A stretch of DNA of 64,000 nucleotides, taken from positions 21,590,135 through 21,654,134 of the forward strand of contig NC_134929.1 in NCBI RefSeq assembly GCF_051020765.1, in the 5' to 3' direction. This document shows, one piece after another, positions 50,164 to 62,545 of this stretch (positions are counted from its first letter, which is position 1; every line of letters starts with the position of its first letter). Source of the DNA: Lasioglossum baleicum. Its lineage: Eukaryota; Arthropoda; Insecta; Hymenoptera; Halictidae. Position numbers and translations under genes: made by a program. Below the pieces are notes generated by a model. It was not told the origin of the DNA. It searched no databases and worked only from the letters and a program-made list of their open reading frames with translations.

Positions 50164-53100
50164 CAATTGTAAATGTCTCTGTACCGATTATTCCATTTTC
50201 CCAAAAAGACATTTATAGCATCTCTTCAAATTGCAATTTTAACCGGACCAAGGATGGAACACTTGCAGCGCGCGTGCATTTTTCAGCGTTCAGATTTTCG
50301 ATCGTATCTGTCACTATAAAAACCAGGAGTCCACGCAACCAACATAGGTTCAAGTACCTTCTATTCCCGGGCCGATAGACCGCGGATTTTCCGAGCGGGT
50401 TTTTCAAAGTTTCATGACGTTTTCATTTGGTTCCGTCGGTCCCTCTCTCACCGGGTCGAACAAACTCTTTTTTCCACAATTTCTCCTGCGATTCCAATTC
50501 CCCTAAAACAATCCGCAGGACGGTCAGCGAGGTTTGTTTCTTTTTTCGAGATTTTCTTGTTGTTTTTAATAATACCTATTAAATACGGACATTGTCGAGG
50601 ACAGTGGATGCCGGCATCGAGCGGAACAATAGCGTTTGACCGCGAGTGATTATTCAGCAGAGCGTTAGCAATCGGAACATTTCGCAACGCGTGTATTACA
50701 CCGTCGAGCCATCCGTACAATTAATTCGTTCGCGTTACGCGTAAATTACAAAAACGGCGCCGTTAGGCACGCGCTAATGAGTGGACATAATTAAACGGGT
50801 GGCAAGAACGATCCATCGTTTTGCTCTTCGGGTACATTTTCGGGTTCTCGTACGTCTCCGGAAAGTATTGTGCGAGAGGGAGGTTCTTGGTCGGCCGACA
50901 TTGAACCAGGCCTCGAGAAAACCAAGTTCCGCTTGATTACGAAGTCTCGCGGAAACTGGCGCGGAAACGCTAACTTAATATATCCCCGGGCGAGCCAAGA
51001 AAACCGCACGCTCCCTGGGAAATTGACAGCCGCACCATTTTTAACGGGAACCAGCGCCGGCGCGTTCTCGCGTTCGTTAGATACGAGAGCCCAGGCTGTA
51101 ATTAACGTTTGCTACTGACGCCCTTTGTCAGTTCAAGATGAGAAATATTAAGGAAAAGTGGCTCACGGAGATGTACTCGCCGAGCTCCTCTACCAGTGAA
51201 ATTGGCTGCAGAAATGGTCTGGAGAATTCTGGTTGGGACTGCCATATTGCTTCGGTACACGTTCGTTCAAGACTTCCCATTGCGAGTATTAGAAAGCATT
51301 CGTTGTTGTAATTGATTCTGGAAGTATTCGCTTTGGAAAATTGCCTTTGAAAATGTACTGTCTCAATTCAAGTTGTAACAGGTGCCATGCTTCGGTAGAT
51401 GTTCATCGACGGTCCTTTCTCGCAAGCATGTTTCGTGTCACAGTAGATTATGTTCTCCTGGTTTCCGTATAGCTAAACAGAGTACTAAAATAGACGAAAA
51501 TTCATAAAAATCTCGGTTGGTCGACTAGCAATTAGAATATTTTCCAGCGGAAAAACGGAATACGATAATCCGCGGGTTCATTGTTTCGCATTCAAATGGC
51601 CACGACACTCGACGTGGCCCGCAAGCCGTGGATTTATCAATCGATTACCGATCGTAGGGGATTATGGAGACGATTAGAAGATCGATCGCGGTATCCATAG
51701 CTTCCGTAAGCGGATAAGCACGCGGCAATCAGCATTCGCCGGATTTAAATGTATAATCGAGCAGCTAGAAGCTTCGGAACCGTCTCGAATGCCTTGGAGA
51801 CTTTCTCAATCGAAATATCCACTGCTCTTCCTTTCTACCGAGAATGGGGGAAAAAGATTTATTTTGCTTGTGAAGAAATTCTATACGTATTCATATTGAG
51901 ATATACACGTATATTTTATCGAAAAATTAATTGACTTTTATTGTAAGATCTCTTTATCTGTTCTCCCGAAAACTTACAAGTGCGAGAACGTTTCGCAAAC
52001 AAACTCCGCTGCCGGTATTTTCAATAAAATCCCTTTAAAAAGTCCCGTAGCTGTTCAGATCGGTGAAAGCTCGATGGGCCTGCCCTTTTGCGCTAGGAAA
52101 TGGCCAGCCATAAATTCGATACTTCATCTTCGCGACAAAAGCTGCTCTCCAGAATGCGTTTCAGCCCGTTGCTTTATGTATAACGAAACAGGACGGCCTT
52201 TTTATGGTTTTCGATACACTCAAGGTGTTCCGTGACGTAACGGGGACCTTGTGGATCGGATGCAGGGCTGTTGCATCTCGTCTACGACCGCGAGGATAGG
52301 TTTTTCTCGCTTAGTCGCGAACGAACTGCACTCGGTAGTCGAGATAAAGCATAACTGCGCCGATGCCAGCGCGAAAACGGTCACGTCGCGCGTCGCCGCC
52401 GTCGCGCCGTGAGAGCCTTTTCCAACCGGATGGCCGAGGCGTTGCCTTAACCCGATCATTCCCACCCGAAACGACATTTCCCTTCCAAATGGCCGCGTAA
52501 ATTGAAATTTAAATTCAGATGTACTCGACAACGCGGCTAAACCGCTCCAACTTTTTGCCTCTCGCACTCCAGCAGGATGCGAAACTATTTTCGACAAAGG
52601 TTTCTTTTGATCCGTGGCTCGCGGAAAGCGTCTGCTGATGTGCACCGGCCAAATTTCATTTTCACATTTCCAATTCCGTGGTTAATCATTCAGATGATTT
52701 ATAGTTTGAAGCAGTAGACAGGTTACACAGGTATCAAATATTCTCAATTTTTATTTCGCTTAAAAACTTGCAATCTCAACTGAATTCTTAAATTATAATG
52801 CTTTTATACTTCCAACTGAAGTCGCATACGGTACGTCTCTATACTTCCTGAAAGCTGGCAGAGTTTCCGCCGTGCAGAAGCAGAAGTTGAAGAAAACTGC
52901 GCGAAATCTTCTGTCTCGAAGTCAACGAAACTTCAAGATTCGTCGTATAGGAACGCGGGAGTTGTACATAGTTGAAAAGAGTTCCGAACTGTTCGAAAAC
53001 TAACGAGACGCGCGGGCAGAGCAATTTGCGACGATCAGGAATTCGTGGAAATAATTCATCCAGGCAATTCGTCGGGATGATTTATTTCGGAACGGTGCGC

Positions 53101-55466
53101 GTTGAACGGCGATCGGCAGGTTAATGGGTTAATTAAGGCACCGTTTGAAGTTTCGATTGCTATCTTGTTGCCGGAGGAATCGATGTTTCCCGTTATTTTT
53201 TCTTCTCCTTTTTTAAGCCGTTCGGTCGAGTTCCTCGGGGCATAGGCGAGTTTTCAACAGGGCCGGAAAGTTCGTGGTTGAAAAGGCTTGCGACATCGAT
53301 CCGATCATCGGAACCGCGCATCGGCGACAGCGTCATTTTCTCGAGTCATTCTATCCGAGGCAATCCGGAGTCCCGAACTGCCTCGACCAACAAAATTACT
53401 CCGTCGCATTACACGAGAAAATGAAAAAAGCATTTTCCAATTTTATTTGATTCCTACATTTTCATTAGATCGCATCGGAGGCTAAAGATTTGACTAAATA
53501 TTGAAAACCATGGAGTTATTTGTTCGGAGCAGTGCTGGGTCTAACAATTTTCGAACGGATGAGCACCTTTTTTGTAATCTCGGGAGTGCAAATTAACAGT
53601 GCACACATCATCGGAGAGTCAAGAATGCGTATTTTGAGCGAAAAGCGAAGAATGGCGTAGAGATCGGAGATCGCGATCGGCCTAATTCGCGGGTTCGAGA
53701 GGGAAAGCGCTGGCCAGCGGATGCAACGCGGTCATATTTCATCATTGATACGCGAACGACAAAAGCCTGGCCCCCGTGATCTGTCACGCGCAAGGAGACC
53801 ATTCAGAATTCCCCGAGCGGCATTTCTATGCGAGCCGCTGCTCCCTTTATGCGAGCCGCTTTTTCTCGCAGCGCGTGCCCGCAATCTTTCAATGTATTTC
53901 GCCCGATAATGGGATCATTTTCTCTCTTTCTGTCTCGTTTTTCCTAGATAGCAAACAAAAGCTCGTGGAGCTCCTCTTGGTCGCGAATTTCTGTCGGACC
54001 CCAATGCACGCTGGTCCCAAATCAAAATTAACGTCGCTCAGCGCCCACATAAATTGGATAACGCAATTTATGGCGAAGGTGCGAGAAAGTCATTTAAAAT
54101 TGCTACTGTCTCATCTTGAAGATCGTAACACCTAGTTGGCAAAAAATCTTCGATCATGAAAGGCTGCAATCAGGATCTAGGAAAGATTCAACTTGAAATC
54201 CTCAACAAGATGCGCCAGTTTGCGCCAGTTTGGTGGTAATTTATTGCTGTAACTAATTACCAGAACTTCCCCCCGAGCCATAACACCCTCCGAACGATAT
54301 TTCAATGGAGTCGCGCGTTCACCCCGAAGAATCTTCCAAAACAGGGGATTTATTCGAAGGGAGCCGAGGGTCGATTCTCTCTGGGCCGCGCAGCGCCGCG
54401 CCGTTGGAAATCCACGAATCCCGTGGCATCGTTCGCATCCTATGGAAATGGAAGGCGTTGCATATTCATAAAGGGGTTGTTTGATATTCGTTCTGTAAAT
54501 ACGCGGCCCATCGCCCAACCCCTCACGCGTGATTTCTTTTCCTTTGAATCCCGAGACGCTGCTTGACACACGGAATTCCCGTTTTTCCATCTTTTCGAAA
54601 AAGCAAATTCGATGTAATATGCTATTCCATGGTACGCAAACGCCATTTCCATATTAAGCGAGACCTTGCCGGAGAATAATAAATATAGTATGCCATTTTA
54701 TTTTACATTCAACTGTCCTCGGTCGAAAGAGCGTGAAACGCTATTTCACGTAACACAAACACCATTTCCATACCAAGTAGCGGAGACCTCGGCAGAAAAA
54801 TAATAAATATTGCCCGAACTGAAATTTTACTTTAAATGCGGCTGGTCGACACAACGTGAAATTTTCTACTAAATCAGTTACGTTCGTGTTTTTCTTATTT
54901 GTTTATGTTTTGCGAATTAAAATTGGTGCTTCGAGCTCGAGCAGAATATTTCGTGATTCGAATTCGGAGTCACGGGTAATCCACCCGGTGCAAAGTATAT
55001 TCTCCGCGGAGTTGGAATCTTTTTTCTGATCGTAAAAGCACTGAAAGCTCGTAATACTTCGCGGAACGGCCGCGGCAATGGTTTATCTCGGATACAGGAT
55101 CGCGGCACGACTCCCTCGGAACCAATGGCGAACGTTAAACCGGGGTTACAGCCCTCTGCTGAACAGCCGAAGCCTGATCAAACACATCCGAGGCGAAGAT
55201 GCTCGTGCAAAGGAACGATCTCGGCTCGGTGATCTCGAGATCGAGGCTAACGAGACTTTATAATGGAAAGATACATTCGGTGATTGGGCCATTTCCGTAG
55301 CTCGTCCGTTGTGATAGTGCCTTACAGTCTCGTTAGTAGGGTGTGGAACTTTATGAAAAATAAAAATTGTCCAAGTCAATTATAAGAAATATTTTTACGA
55401 TCAAATTAGAAAGTCAAAAACGATATACATAACAATATCCTGATATTAGATTATTCCTTATACTGT
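50164..55466. other. Non-coding stretch after the ninjurin-like gene
   Basis: I see no gene here. There are short tandem doublings near 53.8 kb (TATGCGAGCCGCT twice) and 54.2 kb (TGCGCCAGTT twice), and the longer degenerate repeat at 54621-54863. Open frames up to 141 codons resemble nothing known. Confidence 0.6.
54621..54863. repeat. Two degenerate tandem copies of about 120 bp
   Basis: Copy one (54621-54739) and copy two (54740-54863) share GCTATT, then ACGCAAACGCCATTTCCAT or ACACAAACACCATTTCCAT, a GAGACC..GC..GA block, AATAATAAATAT, and GGTCGA..A..GTGAAA at the end. Each copy contains AATAAA, but this appears to be part of the repeat and not a gene end. Confidence 0.75.
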
Positions 55467-55760
55467 AGGGAGCAATGACCGGAGTAGGCCGATCATACGA
55501 CCAAGATCGCGGACCCCAGAAAAAACTAGAGCAACGGACTCGGAAGGCAAGCAAATGAATGTAAGCAAATGCTTCCTTTTTGGGTGATAGCGACAGCGAA
55601 TCTAAGCGACAGCAATAGCGTGTGTGAGTTTGTGCGTCGACGAATAAATATATGTCTATTTGTGCCGTCAATGCGAGAGTGTTCTTACTCCCACACTCTA
55701 TTCCTGCAATACTGTACTGCAATCTCGTAAACTCGAGCAAGAGAATCACTGGTCTCTACA
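55467..55760 (+). mobile_element. Possible solo LTR of a retrotransposon
   Basis: ACTGT occurs directly before AGGGAGC (55462-55466) and directly after TCTCTACA (55761-55765), as a 5-bp target duplication would. If TGTAG and CTACA are taken as the ends, the fragment has the TG..CA inverted termini typical of LTRs, but then the flanks do not match. It contains AATAAA at 55643 followed by a GT- and T-rich region, as in the R-U5 part of an LTR. About 294 bp is a plausible length. There is no internal coding region or second LTR. Confidence 0.3.
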
Positions 55761-56271
55761 ACTGTCGGTATTTCGAATTCTATAACACGGAACCCCATAT
55801 GCTGATTGATCTGTACGCTCCTGTACCTCCTCCGAATCAGCAAGTTTCATTCTTACTTGTCACTGTTCAAACCTCTATGCGACCGAAACCGGGGAACGGC
55901 TTTGCCCGCGGACGCTTCAATATTTCAAGCCGCAGCGTTCAATTCGCTCGGCGCGGGTGCGCGCGGAATCTGCGGCCAAGGCCTTCTTTAAAAATGCAAA
56001 CGAGCTTTGCATAACAAAGTGGCTCGATTAGCGCGCCATAGAATTTCCTCTCGCGGGGCCCGCGCGGCAGTTAGGGGCGTCGGATTATATTCTCGGGCGG
56101 CGTAAGCGATACGCGAACGACCGATTTCACGGTGGCACAATTTCCTCGTTTTCTCGAACGCCATTCCCCCTTTTTACGTTTCCTTCTTGACGATCGGCTT
56201 ATTAGCGCACCGCAATCCGCTTTTATTCCGCCTCCCCTAGATTTAACTCTCTCTCTCTGTGAAGTAGAATC

Positions 56272-56385
56272 TATACTTCTGTATGAATTCAAGTTGGGAA
56301 AACATTGTTTGTGTGATCTGCCTTTGTTCTTTATACTTCTTAATTTATACGTCTGTATAAATTCAAGTTGAGAAAACATTGTTTG
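56272..56385. repeat. 40-bp direct repeat, period 74
   Basis: TATACTTCTGTATGAATTCA and onward (56272-56311) recurs at 56346-56385 with three differences, ending in AAAACATTGTTTG both times. The spacer between the copies also carries a TATACTTCT word. Confidence 0.9.
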
Positions 56386-58176
56386 ATACTTCTCTGTTCT
56401 TGTAGAAACATTTGAAGCAAGTTTCCTGCGGGTTACCGGTGATCGACAAGCTAGATAATCATTCCGAACGATGATTAGGTCTCGAGGGGTGGTTAAGCGA
56501 GATCGTGGGGTCCGCGAATAAAACGGATGATCGAGTTTTCAGGATATTGGCAGCCGGAAACGGCATATCTCGTGTCGTGCGTTCGATAGGGGTCGGCGTC
56601 GTACGAATCGACGCACGTTCGAACACATATTTCTTGTCCGGGCTCGTAAAGTCGATGACCGAGCAGCCGATGCCTAATAAAATTCCACTAGGCTGGATCG
56701 ATGATAGTTTATGGCTGGCTGGCGTATTTCGCGCCACGTGAATCGCAGGCTAAGGACAGATTTATGCTACGTACACGAGATACCATCTCGGCCTGACAGT
56801 CATTAAGTCGACTACGTGTTCGCGACGATTCTGATTCATTCGTTTCTTCCCGAAAGCAGTCTGATCGACAACATTGAACAAGCCGAAACGTGGAATCTTC
56901 GTAGTGAAAACGTCAAGTTTAATGGTTCGTCTTGACCAACAGAATTAAAAAAACTGGGAACGTAGAACTTTGTATTGAGATGCAACAACCTTGTACATAA
57001 TACCAATAGCTAATAAAATTGGAAATCTAAATAAAAATTAAAGGTCAGTGATCAGTGATCAGCTTAAAGAAAAATTAAAGGTAGTATTTCTCGGTGAAAA
57101 CTCGTCGCATTTATAAAATTGGACATTCCATACGCAACGACATTCGGATCTAGAAGGTCCGATCAATGAAAATATGATAAAGAAAATTATATTGAGTTTT
57201 AAATTAGATCACACCTTTCTCGTTCGAAAAAGATCTAAAGAAATCGATACGTTCCACCGAAAAAATATGAATGGCCGGCTATTAAGCTCGTAACGTGCAG
57301 TTTCTTTGAAGCACAGTCGGATATCGAGTATTCGCGTTGACGAAGGATTATTTTCGCATGTCCGCTGGTCTGGCCAGGATCGAGGACCACTCTGAATCGA
57401 GAGGACACTTCGCAGAGAGCCGGTCAATATTTCGTTGATTAAGGGTGAACCGACGACAAGCTGAAAAATAACTGTGATCCGCGTTTCACGCGCGTCCCTC
57501 TCACTCTCCCTCTGATAGGCTAATCTACTTCGTCGTTGGAAAAGCTCTCGACCAACGGGAAGCTGCTCCGGTAATTCACTGTATTCACTGTATATAACGT
57601 AATAGCTTGGCCTGGCTCCAATAAATGAATACAGTCGTCGAAGGCCGCGTGCTCGCTCGCGTGAGCGCGAAACACGAGAAATGGAATAAAAAGCGAAAAG
57701 GTTATTTCCATGAGAGAGTCGATGAAGCCCCGTGTTCCGAGTTCTTTCTTCCGTTATCACGGGGAACTGCAGACTTGAACCGGCGGCACCGTGACGGTCC
57801 GACGCGAAAATCCGCAGCTTTCAGGACCTCGTTTTTGTTTATTGTTCGAATCGGTGCTCCGGTAGAACAGTCTGTCGAGTGGTAAATGGTAAATAGCCTA
57901 CTTTGCGTTTAGATCGTATATACACTTCTAAAAATGAACTGTTTTGTTCGGAAGGAAAAGATTTTTTGCGATCCAGGATCCTTGATTGTGACGTTCGTTA
58001 AACTTCTATACAGTGGCTCGAGTAATTGTTCAAGATACGGACGATTGAACGCGACGAAAATTCCAGTCGGAGGTAGAAAATCGTGAGAAACTGCAATCTT
58101 TGCCATCTTTATTCATTAGCAGCTGGTAGTAACATACTAACAGGTGTCTGTGATATTTTTAGCATGTTCACAGGAT

Positions 58177-58392
58177 CAGTGCTCCTCAACCTTTCTATCG
58201 CCGCGGACCGGTCAAGGTTTGATAATTCTACCGCGGCCCGCTGAGGGGGGGGGGAGACGTTGATTGTTTATATTTTAGATTGTTTTGATTTAATAATTTT
58301 AATTTAATTGTATTTAATGTTCCTTGGGCGGCCCGGTATCATTTGATCCATGGACCGGTACCGGTCCGCGGACCGGGGGTTGGGGACCACTG
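58177..58392. mobile_element. hAT-type MITE with 8-bp target duplication
   Basis: The ends are CAGTGCTCCTCAACC on the left and, on the opposite strand, CAGTGGTCCCCAACC on the right, the typical terminal pattern of hAT transposons. CACAGGAT is duplicated exactly outside both ends (58169-58176 and 58393-58400), and eight bases is the hAT duplication length. Subterminal CCGCGGACCGG words occur at both sides. At 216 bp it has no transposase and must have been moved by another element's enzyme. The intact duplication makes this the best-supported insertion in the window. Confidence 0.93.
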
Positions 58393-59950
58393 CACAGGAT
58401 GACCCAAACATGTTTTACTTTTTCCTTTGCGTGCTTTTATCATTGCTCTCCTTTGGAACATGTCATTCATTTTAATAAATTTTCTAATGTAAACCATTTC
58501 CGTACAATATCTTCTGCCTTGTTATCATGAGTAGTCTCCTACCCTCTTGCAATTTTCCTTCAGGCTATTGTTGTCATAGAATATTGCATTGTTTGTCAAC
58601 ATGCTGGGATAAGCAACGCCTCTATTAGGATAACATGAACGAAAATGCATGGAAAGGTGCACTTGCATGTCGCTGGGTAAACGTATGCATATTCGAAAAT
58701 TGAAATTGATAAAACACAGTGTGCATTCAATCTTCGAACTTCTCTCAATTGTTAAAAAATAGATATTTCCAAATATTCTCCTGCTACTTGAGATTATGAA
58801 ATACTTAAAATTCAGATCTGAAATATTTGAACGAATGTGTCCAGGTTACAGTTTCCAATAGAATTGATTGGACACACGCGCTGCACCGACTCCAATTCCA
58901 GTTCAAGGAATGCATAATTAGATCGCGTAACCGGATATGTATTTATAAACTAATGAAGGAAAGCCACCGCTAAACAGAACTGCCATTCCTCTTCAGCTAG
59001 GTAACTAAATGGATTACAGCACGGCAGAGCTTTAACTTGATCGAGTCGCGCACGTTCGCGCGCGTCGTAATTCTTCGCCGGAATTTTTCTCTGACGCGCC
59101 GACAAATAAAATGAACGTTTCGAAACGTGACCGGGAATACCATTTCGAAAACACTTGTTCCCGCGGTTGACACGCGCCGAGTGATTTCAATTCAAACCGA
59201 TCGCTTCTACTTCGAAACAAACACTTTGATCACCGCATAATTTATCGTCGAGTCGACCAGCGAAATTCCTGCGTCGTGCATTCTCCCTCAAATCGCGACA
59301 AAAAACGAAAAATCGTTCTATCCGCTTATCTTAATTTATTCTAAACATCGTCCTGTGCGAATGTGCCAAAATTTTTTTGTAGAATGGGTCGGAACAGATC
59401 GAGAATTTTCTCCAGACCCTAAGAAGAAGGGTGGAATGAATTTCTTTGGAGTTGGAAAAATTTTCGGAAGAACGTCGAGGTATCGGTTTAGCATCGCGAA
59501 ATAAATTGTGGATGGATAAGTATGAGTGGCAGCGGTTAAGAAAACGGTAAAAGTGGCCGCGTTTTCGGCTGCTCCATAAACCAGGCGGGTTTCATCAGGG
59601 CCGTAGACGTTCCTTGTCAGATTTCCCCCGGCCCCCTTATACGCTCGCGCTATAGTCCGCTATAGTCCGCTCGAAACGGGTGATATGGAACGAATGCACT
59701 AAACGACGCAGCAAAATTCCCTCATGCGTTCTCTGACCTACTCCCAGCCGGCAGCTATACGAGGGACGAGCCCGTATATGGCAGGAATAACGGTGACATC
59801 GATTTTCCTCGGAAACGCGACTTGCATCCTTCCGCAAACCAAGGATCCCCGATCTAATTTCTCATCGAATTATTCGTCCCCCAATACTGTGTTCGACGTC
59901 GGCATACCGATTTCGATCCCTATACCCATCCCCCAATTCTTCATAAATTA

Positions 59951-60007
59951 TTAGGTCAGCGAAAAAGTTCGTGCTCCCCTGTGTTGTGCTCTAATCGAGC
60001 ACGAACT
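59951..60007. mobile_element. Mariner-like terminal fragment
   Basis: TTAGGTCAGCGAAAAAGTTC after a TA dinucleotide resembles the terminal repeat of mariner elements. An inverted AGCACGAACT at 59998-60007 pairs with AGTTCGTGCT at 59966-59975. The opposite end stops short of the outer TTAGGTC part, so this is a remnant or very short derivative. Confidence 0.4.
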
Positions 60008-60730
60008 GTTGCACGGATCCGATAATGCAACGAACTGGAGTGAAATAGAAATTCATTTTTTCACTGTTTTAAATTATATCTTTCTCGTAAATTATATAAA
60101 ATCCGCTGTCTAATATGTAATAATAATCATGTGTTTCATTCTGAGCAGAGTCTAATAAATATGCATATGTTATTAATCTCCATTAAACCGAGATGAGATT
60201 CTATTTTTCGTTTTGTCGATGATTCTTTGGGTATATATTATTGAAAAAATGGATAGACACATTCTTGTTATGTTTATAAAATAATGTGAAACAGTTTTTC
60301 TAGATCTCCGTAAACCTAGTGTTAAAAACGACGTGGATGCCGGTGCAAGGATGGAAGAGATCCAGGAAGTATACATAGTTGATCGGTGTGTCGGTATCAC
60401 GCGGAAACGCTGTCGAACACATCGGCACAGGCGCCTGGTGGGCCGTAATTGGCCCTCTACTTCACACGGCGTGTATGCTCATAAAGGAGTCACGTGGCCG
60501 GATCCTGGCCCTCGGAGGTGCATTACGTTAATTATGGCGGCGTGGATCGTGCGCTTTGATCGACCCCGCAGTTTCCAGGTGGCTCGCGAGCGAATCTGCC
60601 GGTTTCACGATCCCGTGTCCAAATCGATTCATTAAGGACGCCGCGCCGGCCTTAAGGGGAACCCGGGTCTTTGGGCCGCTTAATCGACTGTGATTAAACA
60701 ATGCACCGTCTACGTGTCACAGCCGAACCC

Positions 60731-60738
60731 TATAAATA
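60731..60738 (+). promoter_or_regulatory. Isolated TATA-like site
   Basis: TATAAATA lies in CpG-rich sequence with no TATA-like competitor nearby. The first ATG in the following 60 bp opens only a 21-codon frame, and no gene is recognised downstream. It may be chance or the start of a non-coding RNA. Confidence 0.2.
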
Positions 60739-62208
60739 GTGGACGCCACACAGAGGGAGAGAGATAGCTCTTTGAACCCTTCGCGGATGGACCGATGTTT
60801 CGGCCTTTTACGTTTCAGAGTGCCATTTGCTAAAGCGGCTAGATTCGATTAAAGCTCTTTGGCCACGTTTTTCGGCGAAACCGGCCATGCTCGCCGCGAA
60901 AAAATCGCCAAACGGTTTACAAACTCTTGCGAAACTCGGACAGAACTCTGTTATCGACAGATCCCATCGTGGCTTTCGCCCTGGAATTTGTTGCTGCACG
61001 ATTTGCTTGTCGGACCCCGGGCTACGTAAACTTTTTGCGGAATTTTTGACGGCTTCAGTCTTCTATATTTTATAAAAATGTTTGTCCAGTTTGAAATTGT
61101 CTTCTGAATTATTCTATTTGGCTAATGAGATTTTTTAAGACTTCTAAACACTTAACTTTCCTTATCTTCTACATTCGCGTATTTCACCTCGCGTATTCAA
61201 TACTTCTAGAAATATTTTGTATATATTTTTCTCCAGACGAAAATGTTCATATTCTCTGTGGTGAGCATAAATTGTGTCGGTTTCACCAAGGATAAATGTT
61301 TTTCCTGCAAACGATGTATTGTTTCAATGCTTCACTGTAACTGCTACGGTCCTGTTTGAATCCGTACAATTTTTATTTTTCAAATGTATGTTTTCGATAC
61401 TGAAAAAGCAAATTAATTTTCATTTGTTACATTTTTAAGGCTTGACATGTAACGGCTAAAAATAATATTTTTAAAAGTGATACAAGCAATGTGTGGCTAC
61501 CTTTATCAATTCTTGAATGAAAAATGAGATATTAAATTCGAGTTGCGATTCCTACGAATTCCGCTGGCGGCGGCTACGAGAATTTTTTTCCGGGAATATC
61601 TATGTTCGCGGTTCGAAACGCCACGAGGCCACGGGACGCTTAACCGGGGTCTCGATTTTCCTTCGAAATTGCGAACGCGCCATTTCGACGTCCCTTTTCA
61701 CCGAATCCGAGCTGTCGACCGCGGGCTTTGGGCCGTGTGCACTCGCATTTCCAGTCCTTCGACCTCCCCTGTTAAGAAGTTTTAATGACCGTGAGAAGCG
61801 GCGGCCTAAAAGCGCCCCGAGCCGTTCCCTGATGAACTTAAATCACTTTATCTAACGCGGACAGCTTCTGCGAGTCGTTGGATTCCCTCGGATCTGCTTT
61901 GAAGACGCTCCGGCATTCGAACCCACCGCGATATATACACACGGTGCACCGTAAAAACTTGCTTCACCTATTGTTCACCGTTTACGGCATGGCAACTCGC
62001 GTTCTTTCATTTACCGAGTATGTTTGCGGGCTATACGAGAAAAAGTCTTATTCCAATAATACAGTTTAACCAGTTAACTGCGTTCGACGCGTATACACGT
62101 CAATCCAAATCTCTCTTGCGATGCAATAGCAATAAGGTTTTTTACGGTTTCAGTGATAAGAATTTTTTTGTGGATCATAATTTCCTAAAAAAGGAGAAAA
62201 TTTATATA

Positions 62209-62516
62209 CAGTGGTCGAAATTTCTATAAAGTCACTGTGTTTTGTGCCCGTGCGAAATCAATACGGGCCGGTTTATGTACTTCTTTAAGGACTGGTTTAC
62301 GTTGTATTTTTGTCCAGAAGAATTTAAAAGTTGTTGCACACGTCTTGTTGTTACTGGGAGCTCCAATTCAGCTCGAAATTGTGCTACATTTTTCCTCTCC
62401 TTAGCTGCAGACCTCATTAATATTGAATGTTGTCTCTTTGACTATTTTTTATTACTACCTTTAAGATGATTTTTTCCGTAATTTTCACGTAAATTGATAT
62501 AATTTTGAATCACAGT
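62209..62516 (-). mobile_element. Internally deleted Tc1-like element
   Basis: The left end, CAGTGGTCGAAATTTCTATA after TA, looks like a Tc1-type terminal repeat. A diverged counterpart appears on the opposite strand at the right (CTGTGATTCAAAATTATATC, with TA outside). Between them, on the minus strand, is a piece of transposase. The whole is far shorter than a full Tc1 element (about 1.3-1.6 kb), so the DDE catalytic region is missing. The right boundary is approximate. Confidence 0.5.
62232..62470 (-). pseudogene. Tc1/mariner transposase fragment (helix-turn-helix region)
   Basis: The minus-strand reading includes RSAAKERKNVAQFRAELELP followed by VTTRRVQQLLNSSGQ, the second helix-turn-helix of Tc1-like transposases (pattern ..S..Q.RAEL.LPVS.R.VQ..L). 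Upstream, SKRQHSIL also aligns with the family before a stop codon interrupts. A shift of frame after the LKKYINRP segment gives ARIDFARA, which matches the next conserved block and so indicates a frameshift. No catalytic aspartate or glutamate region is present. It is dead as an enzyme. Confidence 0.65.
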
Positions 62517-62525
62517 ATATGACCG

Positions 62526-62545
62526 AGTATAGTATAGTATAGTAT
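62526..62545. repeat. (AGTAT)4 tandem repeat
   Basis: Four exact five-base units just outside the right end of the Tc1-like fragment. Confidence 0.9.

Larger units (their letters stand above)
58393..62208. other. Non-coding stretch
   Basis: No gene is recognised. It holds a mariner-like end at 59951, a tandem GCTATAGTCC doubling near 59650 and an isolated TATA-like site at 60731. Reading frames up to 112 codons are unsupported. Confidence 0.6.

Noticed and set aside
57209..57760. Minus-strand open frame of 183 codons, the longest in the window
   Set aside because: Arg/Ser-rich translation without family resemblance, no splice or promoter support, and composition like its non-coding surroundings.
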